Source: Acetobacteraceae bacterium
Lineage (GTDB): Bacteria; Pseudomonadota; Alphaproteobacteria; Acetobacterales; Acetobacteraceae
DNA: 7,917 nucleotides
Direction: 5' to 3'
Assembly: GCA_027340195.1 (NCBI GenBank)
Contig: DAHWNE010000450.1
Location: forward strand, 1-7,917
In this document: positions 1 through 6,474 of the stretch, in pieces
Layout: every line of letters begins with the position of its first letter
How positions within the stretch are numbered: position 1 is the first letter of the stretch
The notes under the pieces: model-generated
The model's database searches: none
Seen by the model: the letters and a program-made list of their open reading frames with translations, nothing else
What the model was told of the DNA's origin: nothing
Made by a program: the position numbers and the translations under genes

Positions 1-148
1 GGTGGAGGCCGCCCGCGCCGCCGAGGCCGCCGCGGTGCTGACCGCGGCCGGGGAGATGGTGTTCCCGCTGGGCCGGATCGAGGCCGCCGCCGCGCCGGCC
101 GCGCAGGCCACGCTGCGCCTGACTCCGCGAGCGGGCTGGCCGGGATGA
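1..148 (+). CDS. purM: Phosphoribosylformylglycinamidine cyclo-ligase (AIR synthetase), C-terminal end only
   Basis: The frame starting at base 2 gives 48 residues before a TGA at 146-148. The stretch containing VLTAAGEMVFPLGRIE resembles the last strand and helix of PurM, where an 'AGE..y.iG.i' segment closes the ATP-binding C-terminal domain. PurM converts FGAM to AIR with ATP in the cytosolic purine pathway. The assignment rests on this short tail plus the gene directly after it: the stop overlaps the purN start as ATGA, the usual purMN arrangement in proteobacteria. The tail is alanine-rich and ends in a short, probably unstructured extension after the conserved part. The rest of the gene lies upstream of the window, so its catalytic residues cannot be judged. 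Confidence 0.85.
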   Translation, partial: VEAARAAEAAAVLTAAGEMVFPLGRIEAAAAPAAQATLRLTPRAGWPG

Positions 149-786
149 AACGCCCGGTCGGCGTGCTCATCAGCGGGCGTGGGTCCAACCTGGGCGCGCT
201 GCTGGCGGCGGCGCGGGCGCCGGACTACCCGGCGCGGATCGCGCTGGTGCTGTCCAACCGGGCGGATGCGCCCGGGCTGGCGCTGGCGGCGGACGCGGGG
301 GTCCCGGCGCGGGTGATCGCGCATCGCGAATTCGGTGCCGACCGGGCGGCGCACGAGGCGGCGCTGGACGGGGCGCTGCGCGCGGCTGGCGTGGAGATCG
401 TCTGTCTGGCCGGCTATATGCGCCGGCTGACGCCGTTCCTGGTGGGCGCCTGGGCGGGGCGGATGCTGAACATCCATCCCTCGTTGCTGCCGGCGTTTCC
501 GGGGCTCGAGACCCATGCGCGCGCGCTGGCGGCCGGGGTGCGGCTGCATGGCTGCACGGTGCATCTGGTCACCGAGGGGGTCGATGAGGGCCCGATCCTG
601 GCGCAGGCGGCGGTGCCGGTGCTGCCGGGCGACACCGAGGCGACCCTGGCGGCGCGGGTGCTGGCGCAGGAGCACCGGATCTATCCGGCCGCGCTGGCCG
701 CGCTGGCCTCCGGCGTGGCGGGGCCGGCGGCGGATGGCGCGGCGGCGCTGGCGAACCCCTTGCCCGGCGCCGCGTCGGCCGCCTAA
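145..786 (+). CDS. purN: Phosphoribosylglycinamide formyltransferase (GAR transformylase)
   Basis: 213 residues, close to the usual ~200-220 aa for PurN. It transfers the formyl group of 10-formyl-tetrahydrofolate to GAR, the third step of purine synthesis, in the cytosol. The N-terminal phosphate-binding loop SGRGSNL is at residues 10-16 and LAGYMRRL at 88-95. The catalytic segment NIHPSLLPAFPGL starts at residue 109, so the expected catalytic triad is N109, H111 and D147, the last within VTEGVDEGPILAQ. All three are present. The start is fixed by the 4-nt overlap with the purM stop, which implies translational coupling. The C-terminus from about residue 188 is an alanine/proline/glycine-rich tail that looks dispensable. 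No sign of damage is seen. Confidence 0.97.
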   Translation: MKRPVGVLISGRGSNLGALLAAARAPDYPARIALVLSNRADAPGLALAADAGVPARVIAHREFGADRAAHEAALDGALRAAGVEIVCLAGYMRRLTPFLVGAWAGRMLNIHPSLLPAFPGLETHARALAAGVRLHGCTVHLVTEGVDEGPILAQAAVPVLPGDTEATLAARVLAQEHRIYPAALAALASGVAGPAADGAAALANPLPGAASAA

Positions 787-815
787 AACCGCCGCACGCT
801 TGAATCGAGGGGACC

Positions 816-968
816 ATGGCCCAGAGCCCGACCACCACCGGCCCGATCCGAGAAGACGCTTTTTTCGCCGACCGCGAGCGGTTCTGGCACAGTTGGACGC
901 ATTTCACGATCGGCGCGGTGATCTTCCTGGTCCTGCTGCTGGTGGCGATGGCGGTGTTCCTCCTGTAG
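816..968 (+). CDS. aa3-type cytochrome c oxidase subunit IV (small single-helix subunit)
   Basis: A 50-residue protein from an ATG preceded by a good Shine-Dalgarno (GAGGGG, about 807-812). Residues 1-22 are soluble and charged. FWHSWTHFT at 23-31 is followed by one hydrophobic helix at about 31-50 that runs to the C-terminus. This matches the bacterial aa3 subunit IV family (PF07835): an N-terminal segment with a 'F..F.r.t' motif just before a single transmembrane span. In the Paracoccus-type oxidase this subunit sits in the inner membrane beside subunits I and III, and its precise role is unclear. It begins 29 nt after purN and stands apart from the main cox genes, none of which are in the window. 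The family call is by pattern, and the protein is short enough that another one-helix family remains possible. Confidence 0.72.
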   Translation: MAQSPTTTGPIREDAFFADRERFWHSWTHFTIGAVIFLVLLLVAMAVFLL

Positions 969-993
969 CGGGCCGACGTCCGCTTCGCGCCGA

Positions 994-1022
994 TTGACAC
1001 GCCCGGACCAAGCTGGCATCGC
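994..1022 (+). promoter_or_regulatory. Possible sigma-70 type promoter ahead of the FYDLN-acid gene
   Basis: A perfect TTGACA lies at 994-999 in the 90-nt gap between the oxidase subunit stop and the ATG at 1059. At 17-nt spacing the hexamer is CATCGC (1017-1022), which keeps only the central AT of the -10 consensus. A strong -35 with a poor -10 is common in GC-rich alphaproteobacteria. Transcription would start about 30 nt before the gene. Confidence 0.4.
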
Positions 1023-1058
1023 GCCGCCCCGTCCTTCCCCCGACCGAGGCATCTCCGC

Positions 1059-1399
1059 ATGGCCCGCCCCGAACTCGGCGCGAAACATGTCTGCGTTTCC
1101 TGCGCCGCCCGCTTCTACGACCTGGGCAAATCCCCCGCGGTGTGCCCGAAATGCGGCACCGAACAGCCGCCCGAGCAGCCGCGCCTGCGCCGTCCGCCCG
1201 GCCCGCCGCCGAGGACAAGCGCCTCGTCAAGAAGCCCGCGGGCGTCGTGGGCGCGGAGGACACGGATGCCGAGGTGGAGGGCGTGGGCGACGAGGCAGAC
1301 GCCGACGTGATCGAGGACACCGACGACCTCGAGGACGATGCCGACGCCATCGGGCCGGATATCGAGGTCACGACCGACCGCGACGAAGCCGAGCGGTAG
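1059..1399 (+). pseudogene. FYDLN-acid family protein (TIGR02300/PF09538), reading frame broken by an apparent 1-nt deletion
   Basis: From the ATG at 1059 (weak GAGG at 1046-1049) the frame encodes the family's hallmark N-terminus: MARPELG, then a four-cysteine zinc-ribbon-like pattern, CVSC at residues 12-15 and CPKC at about 30-33, with FYDLGKSPAVC between. After GTEQPPEQPR this frame turns into arginine/proline-rich sequence and stops at 1308-1310. The acidic tail expected of this family is intact in the frame one base earlier: AEDKRLVKKPAGVV, then VEGVGDEADADVIEDTDDLE, ending DRDEAER and TAG at 1397-1399. Joining the halves around 1180-1200 gives about 113 residues, a normal family length. 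The function of the family is unknown; its genes are typical of alphaproteobacteria. Either one base is missing (mutation or sequencing/assembly error in GC-rich DNA) or a -1 frameshift occurs. No convincing slippery heptamer is seen, so loss of a base is preferred. Confidence 0.85.
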
Positions 1400-1405
1400 C
1401 GGGAA

Positions 1406-1447
1406 GGGGGCTTGGCCGCGCCCCCGGCGGCGGCGATGATCGCCGCC
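1406..1447. terminator. Two adjacent GC-rich inverted repeats between the FYDLN gene and the SDR gene
   Basis: The first is GGGGGC (1406-1411) paired with GCCCCC (1420-1425) across an 8-nt loop. The second is a perfect 9-1-9 palindrome, GGCGGCGAT-G-ATCGCCGCC, at 1429-1447. Both lie in the 69-nt spacer after the TAG at 1397-1399 and before the ATG at 1469. There is no T-run, so an intrinsic terminator is not assured. The second repeat could instead be a protein-binding site for the SDR gene or a transcript-stabilising structure. Confidence 0.4.
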
Positions 1448-1468
1448 AACCGCCCGGGAACCAAGCTG

Positions 1469-2245
1469 ATGTCCAGTCCAACCGTCCTCATCACCGGCGC
1501 CTCCGCCGGGATCGGTGCCACCTATGCCGATCGCTTCGCGCGCCGCGGCCATCCGCTGGTGCTGGTGGCGCGCGACGCCGCGCGGCTCGCCGCGCTGGCC
1601 GAGACGCTGCGCGCGGCGCACGGAATCCGGGCCGAGCCGCTGCCGGCCGACCTCACCGACCCGGGCGGATTGGCGGCGGTGGAAGCGCGCCTTGCCGGCG
1701 ATTCGGAGATCGGCGTCCTGGTGAACAACGCGGGCGCGGTGGGCGCCGGCGGGTTCCTCGGTACCACCGCGGCGCAGATCGAGGCGCTGATCGCGCTCAA
1801 CGTCACCGCCCTCACCCGACTCGCCGCCGCGGTGGCGCCGCGCTTCGCCGAGGCCGGAGGCGGGGCGATCGTCAATGTCGGCTCCATCGTCGGGCTGATG
1901 CCGGAGCGCCCCTTCGGCATCTACGGCGCCACCAAGGCCTATGTGCTGGCGCTGTCGCAGACCTTGCAGGCGGAGCTCGGCCCGCGCGGGGTCTATGTGC
2001 AGGCGATGCTGCCGCCGGCCACCGCGACCGAGATCTGGCAGCGCGCCGGGCGCGATACCAGCCGGCTGCCGCCGATGATGGCGGTCGATGCGCTGGTGGA
2101 TGCCGCCCTGCTGGGCTTCGACCGGCGTGAGCCGGTCACCATCCCCTCGCTGCCCGACTGGTCGCAATGGGAGGCGCATGACGCCGCGCGCAAGGCGATG
2201 GGGGCGAATCTGTTGCAGCCGCGGGTTTCGGCGCGCTACCGGTAG
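1469..2245 (+). CDS. Short-chain dehydrogenase/reductase (classical SDR), NAD(P)-dependent
   Basis: 258 residues with a complete classical SDR fold. The cofactor loop TGASAGIG is at 9-16, VARD at 33-36, the acidic DLTD at 61-64, NNAG at 86-89, N111, S139 in NVGSIVG, and the YGATK catalytic pair Y152 and K156. R35 just after the second strand suggests NADP(H) preference. The substrate cannot be read from the sequence. The protein belongs with the DltE/YqjQ-like general oxidoreductases. The usual 'PG' after the sixth strand is replaced by QAMLPPATATEIW (178-190). The ATG at 1469 is chosen because its product begins at the canonical MSSPTVLITG and GGGAA lies 8 nt upstream. A TTG at 1412 would add 19 residues translated through the paired inverted repeats. 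The gene converges on the HxlR regulator, with 18 nt between the stops. Confidence 0.93.
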   Translation: MSSPTVLITGASAGIGATYADRFARRGHPLVLVARDAARLAALAETLRAAHGIRAEPLPADLTDPGGLAAVEARLAGDSEIGVLVNNAGAVGAGGFLGTTAAQIEALIALNVTALTRLAAAVAPRFAEAGGGAIVNVGSIVGLMPERPFGIYGATKAYVLALSQTLQAELGPRGVYVQAMLPPATATEIWQRAGRDTSRLPPMMAVDALVDAALLGFDRREPVTIPSLPDWSQWEAHDAARKAMGANLLQPRVSARYR

Positions 2246-2263
2246 CCGGACGCTCGCCGCCGC

Positions 2264-2782
2264 CTATCCGGGCTTGCCGGCGTCGGTGGTGAACGGAAGA
2301 TGGCCGCGGCGGGTCAGCCGGGCGCGCGTCGCCTCGGCTGCCGCCGGGCCGGGCACCAGGCGGAACGCCGGCCCCTCGATCGGGGTGAGGGTGGCGCGAT
2401 CGACCAGCACCGGATCCACCGGCGCGCCGGTATCGGCGCGGGCCAGCTGGACCGATGCGCCCTCCGGGGCGAAATGGCGGTTTCCCCAGGCCATCAGCGC
2501 GATCAGCACCGGGTGGAAATCGCGGCCCCGCTGGGTCAGCAGGTATTCGTGCCGGGGCGGGTGCTCCTGATACAGGTGGCGTTCCAGCAGCCCGGCTTCG
2601 ACCAGCCAGTTGAGGCGGGTGGTCAGCACGTTGGGCGCCACGCCCAGGCTGCGGCGGAACTGCTCGAACCGGGTCAGGCCGTAGAAGGCGTCGCGCAGGA
2701 TCAGGATCGACCACCATTCGCCCACCCGCTCCAACGCGCGGGCGATCGGGCAGGGCATGGAGTCGAAATGGATGCGTTGCAT
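2264..2782 (-). CDS. HxlR-family winged-helix transcriptional regulator
   Basis: 172 residues from the ATG at 2782. Residues 8-100 form the HxlR (PF01638) winged helix: SMPCPIARALERVGEWWSI (8-26), ILRDAFYGLTRFEQF (28-42), LGVAPNVLTTRLNWLVEAGL (46-65) as recognition helix region, then the wing with YLLTQRGRDFHPVL. C11 sits where some HxlR members carry a redox-sensing cysteine, but sensing here is only a possibility. Residues ~105-172 form an extra C-terminal segment beyond the minimal ~110-aa family, as in longer proteobacterial members. In-frame ATGs also occur at 2800 (178 aa) and 2812. Neither has a well-spaced Shine-Dalgarno and the last lies inside the palindrome, so 2782 is preferred by similarity of the N-terminus to the family. 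It is divergent from the YbaK-like gene and convergent with the SDR gene. HxlR proteins commonly control an adjacent gene and themselves. Confidence 0.92.
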   Translation of the reverse strand: MQRIHFDSMPCPIARALERVGEWWSILILRDAFYGLTRFEQFRRSLGVAPNVLTTRLNWLVEAGLLERHLYQEHPPRHEYLLTQRGRDFHPVLIALMAWGNRHFAPEGASVQLARADTGAPVDPVLVDRATLTPIEGPAFRLVPGPAAAEATRARLTRRGHLPFTTDAGKPG

Positions 2783-2805
2783 CGCGGGCGGATATGGCAT
2801 CCCCG

Positions 2806-2820
2806 CTTGCATGATGCAAG
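2806..2820. promoter_or_regulatory. Palindromic candidate operator in the hxlR / ybaK-like divergent spacer
   Basis: CTTGCAT (2806-2812), one base, ATGCAAG (2814-2820): a perfect 7-1-7 inverted repeat in the 96-nt gap between two divergent genes. HxlR dimers bind short dyads of this kind near their own promoters. A further TTGCAT half-site lies at 2777-2782, exactly 30 bp away (about three helical turns), although it overlaps the regulator's start codon. On the minus strand TTGCAT could also act as a poor -35, with CATATC 17 nt further on, so binding would block the regulator's own transcription. Confidence 0.6.
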
Positions 2821-2878
2821 AACTCTGGGCGCGGCCGTCCGCGCGTGGCACACTACGTCCTTCTCGGGGATCCCGCCC

Positions 2879-3352
2879 ATGTCCGATCAGACCGGCTCCG
2901 TTGCCCGTGTCCGCGCCGCCCTGCTGGCGGGCGGACACCCCGACACCATCGCCGCCTTCCCCGACGGCACCCGCACCGCCGCCGATGCCGCCGCCGCGGT
3001 GGGCTGCGCGGTGGCGCAGATCGCCAAGAGCATCGTCTTTCGCGCCGGCGAGCGGGCCGCGCTGGTCATCACCTCGGGGGCCAACCGGGTGGACCCGGCG
3101 CTGGCGGCGGCGGCGCTCGGCGTGGCGCTGCGGCGCGCCGATGCCGACTGGGTGCGCGAGGCCACCGGGTTCGCGGTCGGCGGCGTGGCCCCGGTCGGGC
3201 ATCTGGCGCCGCCGCTGATGCTGCTCGATCAAGACCTGCTGGCGCTGGAGCCGATCTGGGCGGCGGCGGGATCGCCGCGGCATGTGTTCCGTACCTCGGC
3301 GCCGGCGCTGCTGCGGTTGACCGGTGCGACGGTGGCCAGGGTGGCCGCCTGA
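2879..3352 (+). CDS. YbaK/EbsC-family aminoacyl-tRNA deacylase (prolyl-tRNA editing-domain protein)
   Basis: 157 residues, the usual size of a free-standing INS/YbaK domain (PF04073). Such proteins hydrolyse mischarged tRNA in trans, for example Cys-tRNA(Pro) or Ala-tRNA(Pro), in the cytosol. Visible landmarks are the strand with the conserved lysine, QIAKSIVFRAG (47-57, K50); ALVITSGANRVDPALAAAAL (61-80); and GFAVGGVAPVGH (97-108), the glycine/proline loop lining the editing pocket. Which mischarged tRNA is the substrate cannot be told. The ATG has GGGGA 8 nt upstream (2866-2870). Upstream is the divergent hxlR with the palindromic operator, so HxlR control is plausible. Its last 124 nt overlap the end of the convergent transglutaminase frame. 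Confidence 0.88.
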   Translation: MSDQTGSVARVRAALLAGGHPDTIAAFPDGTRTAADAAAAVGCAVAQIAKSIVFRAGERAALVITSGANRVDPALAAAALGVALRRADADWVREATGFAVGGVAPVGHLAPPLMLLDQDLLALEPIWAAAGSPRHVFRTSAPALLRLTGATVARVAA

Positions 3353-4194
3353 TCGCCGCCGATCTCCTCCAGCGTCACCGAGACCGACAGCGCCTGCCCC
3401 CCGCCACCCAGGATCAGCCCGCGCAGCGGCGCGATATCGGCATAGTCCCGCCCCCAGGCCAGCGTCACGTGCTCGTCGGCCACCACGATTCCGTTGGTGG
3501 GGTCGAGGTCGAACCAGCCGGCACCGTCCCACACGCTCACCCAGGCATGCGACTGATCGGCCCCCAGCCGACGGGTTCCCCCCGGCGGCGGGCGGGTGCG
3601 GATATAGCCCGAGACGTAGCGCGCCGGCACGCCCAGCTGGCGCAGCATCGCCAGCATCAGATGGGAGAAATCCTGGCAGACGCCCTCGCGCCGAGCCAGG
3701 GTCTCGCCGACCGGGGTGGCGACGGTGCTGACCCCGGGACGGAAGCGGAAGCCGGTGAAGATGCGCCGGGTCAGCGCCAGCGCCGCGGCGGCCACCGGCC
3801 GGCCGGGGGGAAAGCTCGCCGCCGCCCAGGCGCCGGCGTCGGGATGGGCGGGGGCGAGCGGGCTCGACAGCGCGAACTCCGCGACCGATGGCGGCACCGG
3901 CAGCGCGTCCCAGGCATGGGCGTCGCTGGGCGGGGCCGGGGCGGTGCGGGTCACTTCCGCGGTCGCGGTCACGGTCAGGGTCGCGTGCGGGACATCGACG
4001 AACAGCCAGCTCTGCCGGTTGCCGAAATGATCGGTGACGTCGCGCCGCCACGACAGCGGCGGGTCGGTGGCCAGCGTGGCGGCGCTCACCCGCTGGTAAG
4101 GCAGGGCGCGCGGGGTCAGATGCGCCAGATGGATCGAGAGATCGACCGCCGCCTGGTAGTCGTAGCGGGTGAGATGGGTCAGCCGGTAGATCAC
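3229..4194 (-). CDS. Transglutaminase-like cysteine protease with N-terminal beta domain
   Basis: 321 residues from a GTG start that overlaps the upstream stop as GTGA (4191-4194). Residues 1-80 match the bacterial transglutaminase N-terminal region (Bact_transglu_N): MIYRLTHLTRYDYQAAVDLS, HLTPR, and DHFGN at 55-59. The transglutaminase core follows with an intact triad: C173 in REGVCQDFSHLML, H216 in DQSHAWVSVW and D231 in WFDLDPTNG. Bacterial proteins of this type are thought to act mostly as amidases or peptidases. No signal peptide is visible, so it should be cytosolic. It is coupled to the ATP-grasp/alpha-E gene, its standard partner. The family usually ends near residue 275; here about 45 further unconserved residues run through 3229-3352, antisense to the YbaK-like gene. 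That tail suggests an ancestral stop codon was lost, or a frameshift near 3350. Confidence 0.93.
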   Translation of the reverse strand: MIYRLTHLTRYDYQAAVDLSIHLAHLTPRALPYQRVSAATLATDPPLSWRRDVTDHFGNRQSWLFVDVPHATLTVTATAEVTRTAPAPPSDAHAWDALPVPPSVAEFALSSPLAPAHPDAGAWAAASFPPGRPVAAAALALTRRIFTGFRFRPGVSTVATPVGETLARREGVCQDFSHLMLAMLRQLGVPARYVSGYIRTRPPPGGTRRLGADQSHAWVSVWDGAGWFDLDPTNGIVVADEHVTLAWGRDYADIAPLRGLILGGGGQALSVSVTLEEIGGDQAATLATVAPVNRSSAGAEVRNTCRGDPAAAQIGSSASRS

Positions 4195-6470
4195 GCCGCC
4201 ATCCCGTCGGTCATGCTGGCGGCGAGCAGGGCGAAATAGCGCCTTGTGATCTGATCGGAGAGCTGGCCCACCGCCTCGGCCAGCGCCCGCAGGCGCGGCG
4301 GCAGCGCCGCGGCGGCGGCGGCGGGATCGGCGGCGGCGATGACGCCGCCCAGCATCGCGTCCGCCTCGGCGCGCAGGGACGCGGCGATCGGGGCGAGGCC
4401 GGCCTCCCCGGCGGCAATCGCCGCCAGGTCGGCCTCCGCCCCGGCCAGCTGGAACGCCAGCCCGCGCGGGTTGTCGGGATCGGCCAGCAGCAGGTCCAGC
4501 GCCGGCCCCGGCTGCACCAGCGCCAGGTAGCGGGCGCGGTAGGTGATGGTGGAGTCGCAGAGTTCCAGCGCCAGCCGCAGCCCGTGCTCCACCCGCGCCG
4601 GCTGGCGCGCGGCGCCGGGGAAGGCCAGCGCCGCGGCCAGCTGCGCCGCGATCGCCCCGGCCCGCTCCACCCTCCGGCCGAGATCGAGGAAGAGCCAGCC
4701 GCCGCCGCGCACCATGTTCTCGGCCGCGAGGCCCGAGAGCATGGCGCTCAGCGCCTGCACCGCGCTCAGTGCCTGGCCGATTCGTTCGAGCAGGGTGGTC
4801 TCGTTGCGGGTGTCGATGCGCGCCAGTGCCGCCCGCGCCTCCCGCAGCCCGGTGGTGGCGAGCAGATGCATCTGCGCGGTCAGCCGGTCGCGCAGCAGGA
4901 AGATCAGCCGCGAGACCTCGCCGAGCCCCCGGCTGATCGCCCCTTGCCGGGCCGCCGCCTCCGGCAGCGCCTGCGCCAGCCGCGCCGGGCCGAGGCCGCG
5001 CACCCGCTCGGCATCGACCAGCCCGGCGTGGGTGAGGCAGTCGATCAGCACCTCGGTCTCGGCCGCCTCATGCGGGGTGGGGGCGGGGCTCGAGGCGCGG
5101 ATCAGCGCGATTCGCAGCAGGAAGGCGCCCGCCTCCAGCCGCTCCAGGTAGCGGCCGAACCAGAAGAAATTATCGGCGACGCGGGAGGGCAGGGCGCCGG
5201 GGTCGCGGCGGATCGCGAGCCGCGGCACCCGGCCGGCGGCGGCGCCCTCGGCGGCGGCCTCGGCTTCGCTCAGCACCCAGACATCCTTCATCGCCGCGGG
5301 CGCCGCCGCCGATGTCGCCGCCGGGTCCGCCATCCGGCGCGCCAGCCCGCCGCGCAGGGCCCGCCAGCCGTCGTGGGTGCGGGCCAGGAACAGGCGCAGC
5401 CGATACGGCTCGGCCTCCAGCGTCTCGCCGGCGAGCCAGGGGACGGTGGCGGGTTCGGCGACCGTCGTGGCGCCGGCCAGCCGCAGCGGGTCCCCGATCA
5501 GCCGGCGGGCGAGGGAAGGCAGGGCGGCGCGCAGCCCGGCGGCTTCCGCCAGCGCGGCGCCGGGGTGATTGAGGATCGCCAGCCGCTCGGGCGGCACCGC
5601 GAGCAGCCCCGCCACCCCCTCGGTGCCGGCGGCGAGTTGCAGCGGATCGAGCGCCGCCCCCGGCACCCCGCGCAGCAGCACGCCGATCGGCTGCAAGCCG
5701 CGCAGGGTCTTGAGGAACAGCGTCCCCTCGCGCACCGTGAGATCGCCGCCCTCGACCAGCGCGCAGGACAATTCGCGGGCCAGCACCAGCTGGCCGAACC
5801 AGGCCGGGTCGGCGTGGCCGCGGGTGAGCAGCGCCACGCCCGCGGGCTCGGTCGCCTCCGGCGGCATCGCATCGCGGATGATCCCGAGCATGGCATCGAG
5901 GAACCCATCATGCGCGGCGATCGGCTGGCCGGCGAACAGCTCCGGCACCGTGCGCCCCAGGGTGCGGCGGTTGTCGATCGCCTGTCCGAGCCCGTCCGGC
6001 AGGCCGGTATGATCGGCCAGCACGACGAACGCCCCGTCGGCGCCGCGGGCGAGATCGGCCGCGTACCAGCGCAGCAGCGGTGCCGGCGGCGGCTGGTCCG
6101 GGTGGCGGCAGGGGCGCAGGAAGCCCGGATCGGCAAACACCGCCTCGGGCGGCAGGGCGCAGTCGGCGAGCAGGGTCTGCGGGCCATAGAGATCGGCCAG
6201 CACCGCCTCGATCACGCTGGCGCGCTGGGCGAGGCCGTCGGCGAGGGCGGCGAATTCCGCCGCGCCCAGGATCAGCGGCAGCGGATCGAGCGGCGGGGCC
6301 GTGGCGGCGCCCTGGGCCATCCCGGTGGCGTCGGCCTCGGCGGCCAGGCGGTCCAGCCTTGCCGCGCGCTCGGCCAGCACGTCGCGGCCGAGCTCGGCGA
6401 TGGCGCTCATCAGGCGCCGCCAGGGCGGACGGAGCCCGCCATGGCCATCGACCATCTCATCAAGGGACAT
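4191..6470 (-). CDS. Fused circularly permuted type-2 ATP-grasp and alpha-E domain protein
   Basis: 759 residues. Residues 1 to ~420 are the circularly permuted ATP-grasp region (DUF404/407): DEMVDGHGGLRPPW (4-17), DLYGPQTLLAD (93-103), FLRPC (117-121), AADLARGADGAFVVLADHTG (137-156), DNRRTLGRTVPELF (166-179), LVEGGDLTVREGTLFLKTL (238-256), and VPWLAGE (343-349). Residues ~427-755 are the helical alpha-E domain (DUF403): LPSRVADNFFWFGRYLER (427-444), RNETTLLERIG (555-565), MVRGGGWLFLDLGRRVERA (586-604), DSTITYRARY (639-648) and DNPRGLAFQL (666-675). Many genomes encode the two as separate genes. The ATP-grasp half is expected to make an amide or peptide bond; no reaction is established. The 'GVTYNVY'-like segment usual after the first motif is replaced by ADATGMAQGAA, and metal-site residues look diverged. 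The start is chosen at MSLDEM because upstream in-frame codons are compositionally unlike protein and antisense-like. The Shine-Dalgarno is weak. Confidence 0.93.
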   Translation of the reverse strand: MSLDEMVDGHGGLRPPWRRLMSAIAELGRDVLAERAARLDRLAAEADATGMAQGAATAPPLDPLPLILGAAEFAALADGLAQRASVIEAVLADLYGPQTLLADCALPPEAVFADPGFLRPCRHPDQPPPAPLLRWYAADLARGADGAFVVLADHTGLPDGLGQAIDNRRTLGRTVPELFAGQPIAAHDGFLDAMLGIIRDAMPPEATEPAGVALLTRGHADPAWFGQLVLARELSCALVEGGDLTVREGTLFLKTLRGLQPIGVLLRGVPGAALDPLQLAAGTEGVAGLLAVPPERLAILNHPGAALAEAAGLRAALPSLARRLIGDPLRLAGATTVAEPATVPWLAGETLEAEPYRLRLFLARTHDGWRALRGGLARRMADPAATSAAAPAAMKDVWVLSEAEAAAEGAAAGRVPRLAIRRDPGALPSRVADNFFWFGRYLERLEAGAFLLRIALIRASSPAPTPHEAAETEVLIDCLTHAGLVDAERVRGLGPARLAQALPEAAARQGAISRGLGEVSRLIFLLRDRLTAQMHLLATTGLREARAALARIDTRNETTLLERIGQALSAVQALSAMLSGLAAENMVRGGGWLFLDLGRRVERAGAIAAQLAAALAFPGAARQPARVEHGLRLALELCDSTITYRARYLALVQPGPALDLLLADPDNPRGLAFQLAGAEADLAAIAAGEAGLAPIAASLRAEADAMLGGVIAAADPAAAAAALPPRLRALAEAVGQLSDQITRRYFALLAASMTDGMAA

Positions 6471-6474
6471 CGGC

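Noticed and set aside
1131..1160. A programmed -1 frameshift site in the FYDLN gene (TCCCCCG run)
   Set aside because: The run lies before CPKC, which is still read in the original frame, and no slippery heptamer of the usual type lies near the frame switch. A lost base is simpler.
1412..1468. A TTG start for the SDR gene, 19 codons upstream
   Set aside because: It would read through two inverted repeats and add non-family sequence. The ATG at 1469 gives the canonical SDR N-terminus.
1115..2179. A 354-codon minus-strand frame over the FYDLN and SDR genes
   Set aside because: It is a shadow of two recognisable plus-strand genes, low in complexity, with no motif.
2783..4051. An upstream in-frame extension of the HxlR frame reaching 595 codons
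   Set aside because: It runs antisense through the YbaK-like gene and in a shifted frame through the transglutaminase gene, and is not protein-like. The HxlR domain begins right after the ATG at 2782.
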